From contig NZ_JABBDY010000005.1 in assembly GCF_012847295.1 (NCBI RefSeq), positions 186,001 through 250,000 on the forward strand: DNA of 64,000 nt, given 5' to 3'. The first letter of the stretch is position 1. Every line of letters starts with the position of its first letter. The stretch is from Microbacterium sp. MF43 (GTDB taxonomy: Bacteria; Actinomycetota; Actinomycetes; Actinomycetales; Microbacteriaceae). The notes under the pieces were generated by a model. It was not told the origin of the DNA and did no database searches. It worked only from the letters and a program-made list of their open reading frames with translations. Position numbers and translations under genes: made by a program. Positions 1 to 7,727 of this stretch are shown one piece after another.

Positions 1-1119
1 ACACCGGCCGTGGCGCGGCGCTTCGGCGCGGGCGATCCGTCGAAGGCCGTCTCGGTCGGCATCGACGGCTTGTGGCTGGCCCTCGGCATCGGCGCGGTGC
101 TCGCGCTCGTCGGGTCCCTGGCGACCCCGTGGCTGGTCGGGCTGTTCGGCGCGACGCCGATCGTGTCAGAGCAGGCCGAGATCTATCTCGGCATCTCGAT
201 GTGGGGCCTCCCCGCGATGCTGATCGTGTTCGCCGCGACAGGGCTCCTGCGCGGCATGCAGGACACCGTGACGCCGCTGTGGATCGCCGGGCTCGGCTTC
301 GGCGCCAACGCCCTGCTCAACTGGCTCTTCATCTACGGCTTCGGGTGGGGCATCGCCGGCTCTGCCGCCGGCACCGTCGTCGCGCAGTGGGCGATGGTCG
401 CCGCCTACGTCGTGGTCATCGGCCGGCTGGCGCGGCGGCACGAGGCATCCGTCCGTCCCCAGCGCGAAGGCGTGCGGGGCTCGGCTCGATCCGGTGGCTG
501 GCTTTTCCTGCGCACCGTCTCGCTGCGTGTGGCGCTGCTCGCGACGGTCGCCGTCGCAACCGCGCTGGGCACCGACGAGCTGGCCGGGTGGCAGGTCGCG
601 TTCACCATCTTCTCGACCGCGGCCTTCGCGCTCGACGCCCTCGCGATCGCGGCACAGGCCCTCATCGGCAAGGGCCTCGGCGCCGGCGACACCTCGCTCG
701 TGCGACATGTCCTCGGCCGGACGGTCGCGTGGGGCGCGTGGTTCGGCGTCGTCGTGGGCGGTGTGATCGGACTGTTCTCCGGCGCGATCGGCCTGCTGTT
801 CACGGGTGACCCCGCGATCGCCGCCCTCGTCCAGCCGGCGCTCATCGTGCTGGCCGTCACGCAGCCGCTGTGCGGCGTGGTGTTCGTGCTCGACGGTGTG
901 CTCATCGGCGCCGGCGACTCCAAGTACCTCGCGGTGGCCGGCGGACTCAACCTCATCCCGTACCTGCCGGCGCTCGCGCTCGTCGCCGTGCTGCACCCGC
1001 CGGGAGCGGCCGGGCTGGCGTGGCTGGCCGTCGCCTTCTTCGGCGTCTACATGCTCGCGCGCCTCGCGACCCTGGGCCTGCGCGTGCGCGGCGCCGCCTG
1101 GATGACGGCGGGGGCCTGA
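1..1119 (+). CDS. MATE family efflux transporter, 5' end cut by the window
   Basis: Membrane antiporter that likely exports drugs or toxic metabolites in exchange for Na+ or H+. The reading frame is open from base 1, so the 372 visible residues lack roughly the first 70 of a family usually near 440. The chain is a series of hydrophobic segments with internal duplication typical of MATE proteins: Gly/Pro-rich turns such as GLLRGMQDT near residue 80 and a matching ALIGKGLGAGD near 220. The GTG at base 10 is only an internal codon. It ends 4 bases before the convergent TrmH stop. Substrate cannot be told. Confidence 0.9.
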   Translation, partial: TPAVARRFGAGDPSKAVSVGIDGLWLALGIGAVLALVGSLATPWLVGLFGATPIVSEQAEIYLGISMWGLPAMLIVFAATGLLRGMQDTVTPLWIAGLGFGANALLNWLFIYGFGWGIAGSAAGTVVAQWAMVAAYVVVIGRLARRHEASVRPQREGVRGSARSGGWLFLRTVSLRVALLATVAVATALGTDELAGWQVAFTIFSTAAFALDALAIAAQALIGKGLGAGDTSLVRHVLGRTVAWGAWFGVVVGGVIGLFSGAIGLLFTGDPAIAALVQPALIVLAVTQPLCGVVFVLDGVLIGAGDSKYLAVAGGLNLIPYLPALALVAVLHPPGAAGLAWLAVAFFGVYMLARLATLGLRVRGAAWMTAGA

Positions 1120-1123
1120 GCCG

Positions 1124-1744
1124 TCACGCCCAGCGACGGCACCACTCGTACATCACGACGGCGCCGGCCGCGCTGGCGTTGATGGAGCGGGTCGATCCGT
1201 ACTGGGTGATCTCGACGACGGCGGATGCCGCGGCGAGCGCCTCTGGCGACAGCCCCGGACCCTCCTGCCCGAACAGCAGCACGCAGCGCTGGGGAAGCTC
1301 GGCGCGATCGAGCGGCACCGAGCCGTCGACGTTGTCGATGGCGATGATCGGGAGGGACGAGGCATCCGCCCACTCCTTGAACGCCGCGACGTCCTCGTGG
1401 TGCCGCACGTGCTGGTACCGGTCGGTCACCATCGCGCCGCGGCGGTTCCAGCGCCGGCGCCCCACGATGTGCACCTCGGCCGCCAGGAACGCGTTCGCGC
1501 TGCGCACGATCGAGCCGATGTTCATGTCATGCTGCCAGTTCTCGATCGCGACGTGGAAGCCGTGACGCCGGCGGTCGAGGTCGGCGACGATCGCCTCCAT
1601 CGACCAGTACCGGTACTCGTCGACCACGTTGCGCGCGTCGCCGTGCTCGAGCAGATCGCGGTCGTAGCGCGGATCGTCCGGCCACGCGGCCGGTCCGCCG
1701 GGCCAGGGGCCGACGCCGTGAGGGAGAGTGGGCTCGTCGGTCAC
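1124..1744 (-). CDS. TrmH/SpoU family RNA 2'-O-methyltransferase
   Basis: SPOUT-fold enzyme that transfers a methyl group from S-adenosylmethionine to a ribose 2'-OH of tRNA or rRNA. All three family motifs are visible: NIGSIVRSANAF near residue 76, LLFGQEGPGLS near 158, and the knot-forming STRSINASAAGAVVMYEW at the C-terminus. At 206 residues it is about TrmH size, but the exact target nucleotide cannot be assigned. The GTG start at 1744 sits 6 nt after a TAATCT hexamer, suggesting a leaderless mRNA. It is divergent from the SpoIIE gene. Confidence 0.9.
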   Translation of the reverse strand: MTDEPTLPHGVGPWPGGPAAWPDDPRYDRDLLEHGDARNVVDEYRYWSMEAIVADLDRRRHGFHVAIENWQHDMNIGSIVRSANAFLAAEVHIVGRRRWNRRGAMVTDRYQHVRHHEDVAAFKEWADASSLPIIAIDNVDGSVPLDRAELPQRCVLLFGQEGPGLSPEALAAASAVVEITQYGSTRSINASAAGAVVMYEWCRRWA

Positions 1745-1750
1745 CGGCTC

Positions 1751-1756
1751 AGATTA
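1751..1756 (-). promoter_or_regulatory. Putative -10 (TAATCT) for a leaderless TrmH mRNA
   Basis: On the minus strand TAATCT lies 6 nt before the GTG start at 1744. No good -35 hexamer was seen. The same spacing recurs at many genes in this window. Confidence 0.45.
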
Positions 1757-1841
1757 TCCGGGACGTCCCCCGGATGGCGGGTCGACGGTGTGCCCTCGGA
1801 CGCACATACTGGGACTATCGCCGTTCCGCAGAGGGGGCCTG

Positions 1842-2990
1842 TTGTTTGACGACGAGAAGCGGCAGCGTGCCGTCGAAGCCCTCGGAGTGCTCGACACCCC
1901 GCCCGATGTCCGCGTGGACCGCGTCACCCGGCTCGCCCAGGAGCTGTTCGACGTTCCGATGGTGAGCGTGACCCTCATCGACCGCGACCGGCAGTGGCGC
2001 AAGTCGCAGATCGGCCTCGGCGGGAGCGAGGCTCCCCGCGAGGGCGCCTTCTGCGACGTCACGGTGCGCAAGGGCGACACCCTGGTGGTGGAGGATGCCT
2101 CGATCGACGAGACCTTCGCCCAGAACCCGTTCGTCACCGGCGATCCGCACCTGCGCTTCTACGCCGGCCATCCCCTCGCCGCGCCCGGTGGTGAGCACTT
2201 CGGCACGCTGTGCATCCTCGACACGAAGCCGCGCACCCTCGACGACCATCAGCGCGAGCTGCTCAAAGAGCTCGCGCTGTGGGTGCAGAACGAGCTGACC
2301 GATGTGCAGGAGCTCGACGAGGCGTCCCTCGTGCAGCGGGCCCTCTACGGTGCGCGCACGCCGGACGTGCCCGGCTACACGCTCGCCGCGTCCGCGACGC
2401 CGTCGCGTCAGCTGATGGGCGACTTCTACGACTGGTACCTTCACGACGGGCGCCTGCGGGTGACGGTCGCCGACGTCATGGGCAAGGGCGCGGGCGCCGC
2501 GATCATCGCGGCGGAGGTGCGGGCGTCGCTGCGGACGGCTCCGTCGCGCTCGCTGGGCGATTCGGTGACCGAGGTCGACCGCATGCTCGAAGAGGACATC
2601 GGCGGTGCGAACATCTTCGTCACCGCCGTGCACACCGAGATCGACGTCGCGACGGGCGAGCTGTCGTTCGTGGACGCCGGTCACAGCCTCGCCTTCATCC
2701 TGCGCGCCGACGGACGGTGGGAGTTCCTCGAGTCGACCGGCCTGCCGCTCGGCATGGGCTTCGACGAGCAGCGGGAGCCCGCGGGAGCCAGGCTCGAAGT
2801 GGGCGACAGCTATCTCGTCTGCAGCGACGGACTGCTGGACGTGCTCGACCCCGACGATCCCTACGGGCACGTCTACCGCGTGCTGACGAGCCTCGACCCC
2901 GCGGGCGCGGTCGCGGAGGCCGCGCGGCTCGCGCGCGAGGTCCACGCGCCCGACGACGTGACCGTGGTCGTGGTGAGGAGGGACCGATGA
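1842..2990 (+). CDS. GAF-domain PP2C (SpoIIE/RsbU-type) serine phosphatase
   Basis: Likely dephosphorylates the STAS antagonist encoded two genes downstream, completing a partner-switching module. An N-terminal GAF domain (about residues 10-160, ending near GTLCILDTKPRTL) is followed by a SpoIIE-type PP2C domain. That domain has the metal-binding signatures MGDFYDW (~191), VADVMGKG, DAGH and CSDGLLDV. The TTG at 1842 is preferred: it follows GAGGGGG by a normal distance, and the protein then begins right at the GAF sequence. The upstream in-frame ATG at 1728 would overlap the divergent TrmH gene and add a non-conserved tail. It overlaps the next gene by ATGA. Length is 382 residues. Confidence 0.9.
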   Translation: MFDDEKRQRAVEALGVLDTPPDVRVDRVTRLAQELFDVPMVSVTLIDRDRQWRKSQIGLGGSEAPREGAFCDVTVRKGDTLVVEDASIDETFAQNPFVTGDPHLRFYAGHPLAAPGGEHFGTLCILDTKPRTLDDHQRELLKELALWVQNELTDVQELDEASLVQRALYGARTPDVPGYTLAASATPSRQLMGDFYDWYLHDGRLRVTVADVMGKGAGAAIIAAEVRASLRTAPSRSLGDSVTEVDRMLEEDIGGANIFVTAVHTEIDVATGELSFVDAGHSLAFILRADGRWEFLESTGLPLGMGFDEQREPAGARLEVGDSYLVCSDGLLDVLDPDDPYGHVYRVLTSLDPAGAVAEAARLAREVHAPDDVTVVVVRRDR

Positions 2991-4939
2991 CCGCTCGCTT
3001 CGTCACCATCCGCGTCCTCGCGCTGCTTTCGGTGCTCTTCGGCGTCAACTACGTCGTGTGGCGCTGGCTCGACTCGGTGAACTGGTCGGCGTGGTGGATC
3101 GCCGTGCCGCTCGTCATCGCCGAGACCTACAGCCTCATCGACACGTTCTTCTTCTGCCTCACGATGTGGCGTGCGCGGGACCGGCCCGCCCCCGTGTCGC
3201 CGCCCACCGGCACGGTGGACGTGCTGATCACGACCTACAACGAGCCCGTCGAGATGGTGATCGCGACGGCACGCGCGGCCAAGCGCATCGCCTACCCGCA
3301 CGAGACGTGGATCCTCGACGACGGCGCGCGACCCGATATGGCCGCCGCCGCGCGCGAGGCCGGCGTGGGGTACATCACGCGCTCGGTCGACTGGGAGAAC
3401 AAGCCCCGGCACGCCAAGGCCGGCAACCTCAACAACGCGCTGTTCGCCACCGAGGGCGAGTTCATGCTCATCCTCGATGCCGACCAGGTGCCCGACCCGC
3501 TGATCCTGCACCGCACGCTCGGCTACTTCGCCGACGATCCCGAGGTCGCCCTCGTGCAGACACCGCAGTGGTTCGTCAACGTCGACGACGCCGATCCCCT
3601 CGGCAGCCAGGCGCCGCTCTTCTACGGCCCGATCCAGCAGGGCAAGGACGGGTGGAACGCCGCGTTCTTCTGCGGTTCGAATGCCGTGCTGCGCCGCGAC
3701 GCGCTCATGCAGCTCGGCATCGTCGGCTACGTCCGCAGCATCGAGCAGTCCACGCTGCGCACGCTCCGCGCCGCGGAGTCGCTGCTGGCCAAGGCCGCGC
3801 GAGACCGCTCCGCCGACGGTCCCGTGCGCGAGCAGGTCGGGGTGCTGCGCACCGAGGTCGCGAAGGCGCGAGCCGAGATCTCGGCGGGCGAGCCGATCGC
3901 CGACGTCACCTACCGGGTTCAGAGCGCGGTGGACGCGGCATCCCGTCGCCTCGTCAACGCCGACCTGGCGCAGGTGCGCGCCGACCTCGCCGCCATCGGA
4001 GAGCTGCCGGTCCAGCGAGACGCCGAGCTCGACGCGTTCATCGTCGACGATGCGGCACTGGACGCGCTCGCGGCGCGCGAGCTGTCGCCGCTCGGTGCCG
4101 TCGAGTCGGTCTCGGCGCTGCTCGAGGCGATCCGCGTCGATCGCCCCGACGAGGCGCAGCCGGTGCAGCCGATGGCGACGATCTCGGTCACCGAGGATAT
4201 GGCCACCGCGATGCAGCTGCATGCGCTGGGGTGGCGCAGCGTCTACCACCACGAGATCCTCGCGAAGGGGCTCGCTCCCGAAGACCTGCGCACGATGCTC
4301 ACGCAGCGACTGCGCTGGGCGCAGGGCACGCTCCAGGTGATGCTGCGCGACAATCCGCTCGCCAAGAAGGGCCTGTCCGCCGGCCAGCGGGTCATGTACT
4401 TCGCGACGATGTGGAGCTATCTCTCCGGCTTCACGGCGGTGGTCTACCTGGCGGCGCCGGTGATCTACCTCGTCTTCGGGGTCATGCCCGTCACGGCGTG
4501 GAGTCTCGACTTCTTCGCGCGCTTCCTGCCGTACTTCATCGTCAATCAGATCCTCTTCCTCGTGGTCGCGAGGGGGCTGAAGACCTGGCGAGGGCAGCAG
4601 TACTCGCTCGCGCTGTTCCCGGTGTGGATCAAGGCCTGCACCTCGGCGTTCGCGAACGTCGCCTTCGGCCGGCCGCTGAACTTCGCGGTCACCAAGAAGG
4701 ACGGCCGCAGCGAGCTCGGCCCGCCGTGGCGCGAGATCTGGCCCCAGCTCACGGCGATGGCGATCCTCGCGGTGGCCCTCGTGATCGGCCTGGCGCGCCT
4801 CGCGGTCGGCACCGCCGACGGGACCGGCACCCTCGTCAACACCGTCTGGGTCATCTACGACCTCGTCGTGCTGAGCGTCATCATCCAGGCGGCGCTGTAC
4901 CGCGGGCCCGCCGCCCCTGCTTCCGAGGAGGTCGCATGA
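2987..4939 (+). CDS. Cellulose-synthase-like family 2 glycosyltransferase with a large central insertion
   Basis: Processive membrane glycosyltransferase expected to polymerise and export a beta-linked polysaccharide. Two N-terminal membrane segments (~10-65) precede the catalytic core: TTYNEP at ~82, DDG near 110, DAD at 164-166, FCGSN at 228-232, TED at 402-404 and QRLRW at 440-444. At least four C-terminal membrane segments follow. In BcsA-type enzymes FCGS and TED are only about 20 residues apart; here some 160 mainly helical, Ala/Glu/Arg-rich residues (about 240-398) are inserted. There is no PilZ domain for c-di-GMP control. Its ATGA overlaps with both neighbours place it inside a partner-switching operon. 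The polymer made is unknown. Length is 650 residues. Confidence 0.9.
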   Translation: MTARFVTIRVLALLSVLFGVNYVVWRWLDSVNWSAWWIAVPLVIAETYSLIDTFFFCLTMWRARDRPAPVSPPTGTVDVLITTYNEPVEMVIATARAAKRIAYPHETWILDDGARPDMAAAAREAGVGYITRSVDWENKPRHAKAGNLNNALFATEGEFMLILDADQVPDPLILHRTLGYFADDPEVALVQTPQWFVNVDDADPLGSQAPLFYGPIQQGKDGWNAAFFCGSNAVLRRDALMQLGIVGYVRSIEQSTLRTLRAAESLLAKAARDRSADGPVREQVGVLRTEVAKARAEISAGEPIADVTYRVQSAVDAASRRLVNADLAQVRADLAAIGELPVQRDAELDAFIVDDAALDALAARELSPLGAVESVSALLEAIRVDRPDEAQPVQPMATISVTEDMATAMQLHALGWRSVYHHEILAKGLAPEDLRTMLTQRLRWAQGTLQVMLRDNPLAKKGLSAGQRVMYFATMWSYLSGFTAVVYLAAPVIYLVFGVMPVTAWSLDFFARFLPYFIVNQILFLVVARGLKTWRGQQYSLALFPVWIKACTSAFANVAFGRPLNFAVTKKDGRSELGPPWREIWPQLTAMAILAVALVIGLARLAVGTADGTGTLVNTVWVIYDLVVLSVIIQAALYRGPAAPASEEVA

Positions 4940-5268
4940 ATCTCACCGTCACCACCGGCACGAAGTACGCCGTCATCCGTCCCGAAGGGCGCCTGACCGC
5001 GACCTCCGTGCCCCAGTTGCGCAAGGCGGTCGACGACCTCGTCTCCGGCGGCAGTCCTCGTATCGTCGTCGACCTCGGCGGCACGGAGTTCGTCGACTCG
5101 TCCGGTCTCGGCGCCCTGATCGGCGGGCTCAAGGCCGCGCGTCTCGCGGGCGGCGACCTGCGGATCGCGGCGATGACCGAGCCGGTCCGCAAGGTGCTCA
5201 AGCTCACCAACCTCGATCGCGTGCTGCGGGACCACCCCACGCCGGAGTCGGCATTCGATGGCGACTGA
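4936..5268 (+). CDS. STAS-domain anti-sigma factor antagonist (RsbV/SpoIIAA-like)
   Basis: Small cytosolic switch protein of 110 residues, almost entirely one STAS domain. The hallmark VDLGGTEFVDSSGLGALI is present. The serine after Asp54 is the expected phosphorylation site, as in RsbV and SpoIIAA. It overlaps the glycosyltransferase stop by ATGA and the kinase gene start by 11 bases, so the four genes are surely co-transcribed. By family knowledge it is phosphorylated by the downstream kinase and dephosphorylated by the upstream SpoIIE protein. Its final partner, a sigma factor or the glycosyltransferase itself, is not shown by the sequence. Confidence 0.92.
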   Translation: MNLTVTTGTKYAVIRPEGRLTATSVPQLRKAVDDLVSGGSPRIVVDLGGTEFVDSSGLGALIGGLKAARLAGGDLRIAAMTEPVRKVLKLTNLDRVLRDHPTPESAFDGD

Positions 5269-5671
5269 GGCTTCGATCAGCCTCGACGGGATCGCCGATC
5301 CCGTCCTGGTCGACCGCGTGCACGAGGCACTCGACCAGCTCTTCGAGAACGCCCCGGGCGCCGGCGAGGAAGATCGCATGCTGTTCCGGCTCGCGGTGAG
5401 CGAGGTCGCCACGAACGTCGTCGAGCACGCGTCACAGCGCGAGCCCATCCACGTGACGGTAAGGCTCGGCGCCGACGACCGCGGCTTCTCGGCCGTGTTC
5501 ACCGACGACGCCGACCCCGCGCTCATCGACCTCAGCGCCGTCACGATGCCGGGTGAGGAGGCGGAGTCGGGCCGTGGTCTGGCCATCGCCCTCGCCACGC
5601 TCGATCAGCTGCTCCACGAGACGGACGGCGGCAACACCTGGCGGCTGCACCGGATCCATCGGGGCGACTGA
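5258..5671 (+). CDS. RsbW-like serine kinase / anti-sigma factor ATP-binding protein
   Basis: GHKL-type HATPase_c_2 protein of 137 residues. The N box is LAVSEVATNVVEHA (~residues 46-59) and the glycine box is ESGRGLAIALATLDQL (~103). It likely phosphorylates the STAS protein encoded just upstream (11-base overlap) and sequesters a sigma factor or other target when its partner is phosphorylated. No sigma-factor gene follows; the next gene is the Mn transporter with its own promoter. The target must therefore be encoded elsewhere or be non-transcriptional. Confidence 0.88.
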   Translation: MATEASISLDGIADPVLVDRVHEALDQLFENAPGAGEEDRMLFRLAVSEVATNVVEHASQREPIHVTVRLGADDRGFSAVFTDDADPALIDLSAVTMPGEEAESGRGLAIALATLDQLLHETDGGNTWRLHRIHRGD

Positions 5672-5689
5672 CCCCGAGGCATCCGGGAC

Positions 5690-5733
5690 TTTTCGGCACG
5701 CCGAAAAACCGCTACGGTTTCGGTGTGCCGAAA
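5690..5733 (+). promoter_or_regulatory. Two palindromic boxes (putative MntR operators) with the mntH -10 between them
   Basis: Box 1 at 5690-5707 has perfect 8-bp arms, TTTTCGGC-AC-GCCGAAAA. Box 2 at 5718-5733 is TTTCGG-N4-CCGAAA, centred 27 bp downstream. A TACGGT hexamer (5713-5718) lies between them, 6 nt before the GTG start at 5725, so box 2 spans the start codon and box 1 covers the -35 region. The DtxR-type gene two positions downstream is the obvious candidate repressor; that link is inferred. Confidence 0.75.
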
Positions 5734-7041
5734 AGTCCCGTCGTCGCGCCGCCGCAGCGCACCGCCGTCCCGAGCGTCCCGCGCACCGCGTGGCTGATCG
5801 GTCCCGCCCTCGTGGCGGGCGTCGCGTACCTCGACCCCGGCAACGTCGCGAGCAACATGACGGCCGGCGCCGTCTACGGCTACCTGCTCGTCTGGGTCGT
5901 CGTGCTCGGCAATGTGATGGCGTGGCTGATCCAATACCTCTCGGCCAAGCTCGGCATCGTCACGGGGCGGAGCCTCCCCGAGACGCTCGGCACGCGCATG
6001 CGCAATCGGTGGGCGCGCCGCGCCTACTGGCTGCAGGCCGAGCTCGTCGCGATGGCGACCGACATCGCCGAGGTGATCGGCGGCGCCGTGGCGCTCAACC
6101 TGCTGTTCGGCGTTCCCCTGCTGTGGGGCGGGCTGATCACCGGCACGGTGTCGATCGCGCTGCTCCTGCTGCAGTCGCGTCGCGGGCCCAAGACGTTCGA
6201 GTTCGTCGTGATCGGGCTCGTCGTGATCATCGCGATCGGGTTCACCTACGGCGTGTTCGTCGCCCCGCCCGACCCGGCCGGCATCGCGTCGGGCCTGATG
6301 CCGCGCTTCGAGGACTCCGGCTCGGTGCTGCTCGCGGCCTCCATCCTCGGTGCGACGATCATGCCTCACGCGATCTACGCCCACAGCGCACTCGCGCGCG
6401 ATCGGTTCGCCCCCGGCAAGCCGGTGTTCGGCGACGAGACCCAGGGCGCCCGCACGCCGGCCCCGCTCGAGGAGCTGCGCGGCATCTCGACGGCGCGGCT
6501 GCTGCGCGCGACGAAGTGGGACGTCACGATCGCCATGCTCATCGCGGGCACCGTGAACCTCTGCATCCTGCTGCTGGCCGCGGCGAACCTCGCCGGCGTG
6601 CCCGGGACCGACACCCTCGAGGGCGCGTACGCCGCGCTCGACGCCGGCCTCGGCCCCGCCGTCGCGACGCTGTTCGCCGTCGGCCTGCTGGCCAGCGGAC
6701 TCGCCTCGACCTCGGTCGGCGCGTACGCCGGCGCCGAGATCATGCACGGCCTGCTGCACATCCGCGTGCCGCTGCTCGCTCGCCGGCTGGTCACGCTCAT
6801 CCCGGCGCTCATCATCCTGGCGGCGGGCGTCGACCCCACGCTCGCGCTCGTCCTCAGCCAGGTGGTGCTCTCGTTCGGCATCCCGTTCGCCCTCATCCCG
6901 CTCGTCGCCCTGACGGCGAAGCGCGACGTGCTCGGCGGCTTCCGCAATCGCGCCGTGACGACGGTCGCGGGGGTCGCGGCCTCCGTCTTCCTGATCGCCC
7001 TGAACGCGATCCTGCTGTGGCTCGTGCTGACGGGGTCGTGA
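5725..7041 (+). CDS. mntH: Nramp family divalent metal (Mn2+) transporter
   Basis: Proton-coupled importer of Mn2+, possibly also Fe2+. The 438-residue chain has the Nramp hallmarks: DPGNVASNM in the first membrane segment, and MPHAIYAHSAL (~214) in segment 6 with the Met-Pro-His metal-site signature. About 11 hydrophobic segments follow the normal family pattern. The GTG start at 5725 is supported by homology length and by a TACGGT hexamer 6 nt upstream, indicating a leaderless transcript. Two palindromes overlap the promoter and start, and the next gene encodes a DtxR/MntR-type regulator 23 bases downstream. Repression by Mn-loaded MntR is therefore likely. Confidence 0.93.
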   Translation: MPKSPVVAPPQRTAVPSVPRTAWLIGPALVAGVAYLDPGNVASNMTAGAVYGYLLVWVVVLGNVMAWLIQYLSAKLGIVTGRSLPETLGTRMRNRWARRAYWLQAELVAMATDIAEVIGGAVALNLLFGVPLLWGGLITGTVSIALLLLQSRRGPKTFEFVVIGLVVIIAIGFTYGVFVAPPDPAGIASGLMPRFEDSGSVLLAASILGATIMPHAIYAHSALARDRFAPGKPVFGDETQGARTPAPLEELRGISTARLLRATKWDVTIAMLIAGTVNLCILLLAAANLAGVPGTDTLEGAYAALDAGLGPAVATLFAVGLLASGLASTSVGAYAGAEIMHGLLHIRVPLLARRLVTLIPALIILAAGVDPTLALVLSQVVLSFGIPFALIPLVALTAKRDVLGGFRNRAVTTVAGVAASVFLIALNAILLWLVLTGS

Positions 7042-7052
7042 CGCCCGGCGGG

Positions 7053-7058
7053 TAGCCT
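7053..7058 (+). promoter_or_regulatory. Putative -10 (TAGCCT) for leaderless mntR
   Basis: TAGCCT ends 6 nt before the GTG at 7065, giving mntR its own start in addition to read-through from mntH. No clear -35 was found. Confidence 0.45.
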
Positions 7059-7064
7059 GGGGCG

Positions 7065-7700
7065 GTGCCCTCCCCCGCCGTCGACGACTATCTGAAGACG
7101 ATCTATCACCACACCGAGTGGCAGACCGAGCGCATCACGCCGTCACAGCTAGCCGCCGAGCTCGGCCTCGCCCCGTCGAGCGTGACCGAGATGGTGCAGA
7201 AGCTCGCGGCGCAGGGCCTCGTCACGCACCGGCCGTACGGCCCGATCGCCCTCACCGAGGCGGGAGAGCTGCGCGCCGCGTCGATCATCCGGCGGCACCG
7301 GCTCATCGAGACCTGGCTCGTGCGCGAGTTCGGCTACGCGTGGCACGAGGTGCACGACGAAGCCGAAGTGCTCGAGCACGCGATCAGCGACCGCCTGCTC
7401 GAGGGCATCGACGAGCGGCTCGGGCGCCCGAGCTTCGATCCCCACGGCGATGCCATTCCGGATGCCTCGGGCCACGTCGAGCGCGTGCCGTTCGTGCTCC
7501 TCGGGGCCGCGGCGGTCGGGCACTCCGGCCGCGTGCTCCGCGTGAGCGACCGCGATCCCGAGCTGCTCCGTGCGGTGGAGGCGGCGGGAGTCTCGGTGGG
7601 CACCGAGGCGACGGTGACGGATGCCTCGACCCTGCGCGTCGACGGCTCCGAGGTGTCGCTCCCGGTTGCGGCCGCCGACGCCGTGTGGCTCAGCGCCTGA
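7065..7700 (+). CDS. mntR: DtxR/MntR family metal-dependent transcriptional regulator
   Basis: Iron-dependent-repressor family protein of 211 residues. The N-terminal winged helix has LTEAGELRA after the recognition helix SSVTEMVQKLAAQGL. A metal-binding dimerisation domain follows, with RRHRLIETWLVREF, WHEVHDEAEVLEH and SFDPHGDAIP. A C-terminal FeoA/SH3-like domain occupies ~140-205. Linkage to mntH and the two inverted repeats before mntH point to Mn2+ as co-repressor. An Fe-sensing DtxR role is possible but less likely. It ends 27 bases before the convergent SDR stop. Confidence 0.9.
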   Translation: MPSPAVDDYLKTIYHHTEWQTERITPSQLAAELGLAPSSVTEMVQKLAAQGLVTHRPYGPIALTEAGELRAASIIRRHRLIETWLVREFGYAWHEVHDEAEVLEHAISDRLLEGIDERLGRPSFDPHGDAIPDASGHVERVPFVLLGAAAVGHSGRVLRVSDRDPELLRAVEAAGVSVGTEATVTDASTLRVDGSEVSLPVAAADAVWLSA

Positions 7701-7727
7701 GAACCGATCGGGCCGCCTCCGCGCTTC

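Noticed and set aside
2210-2986. N-terminal extension of the glycosyltransferase frame through the SpoIIE gene
   Set aside because: The extension is Arg/Ala low-complexity sequence antiphase to a clear PP2C domain; the ATGA at 2987 is the natural start.
3058-4935. Long Arg-rich reading frame overlapping the glycosyltransferase and running into the STAS gene
   Set aside because: Composition is a GC-skew shadow; only the last 110 codons (STAS) are real.
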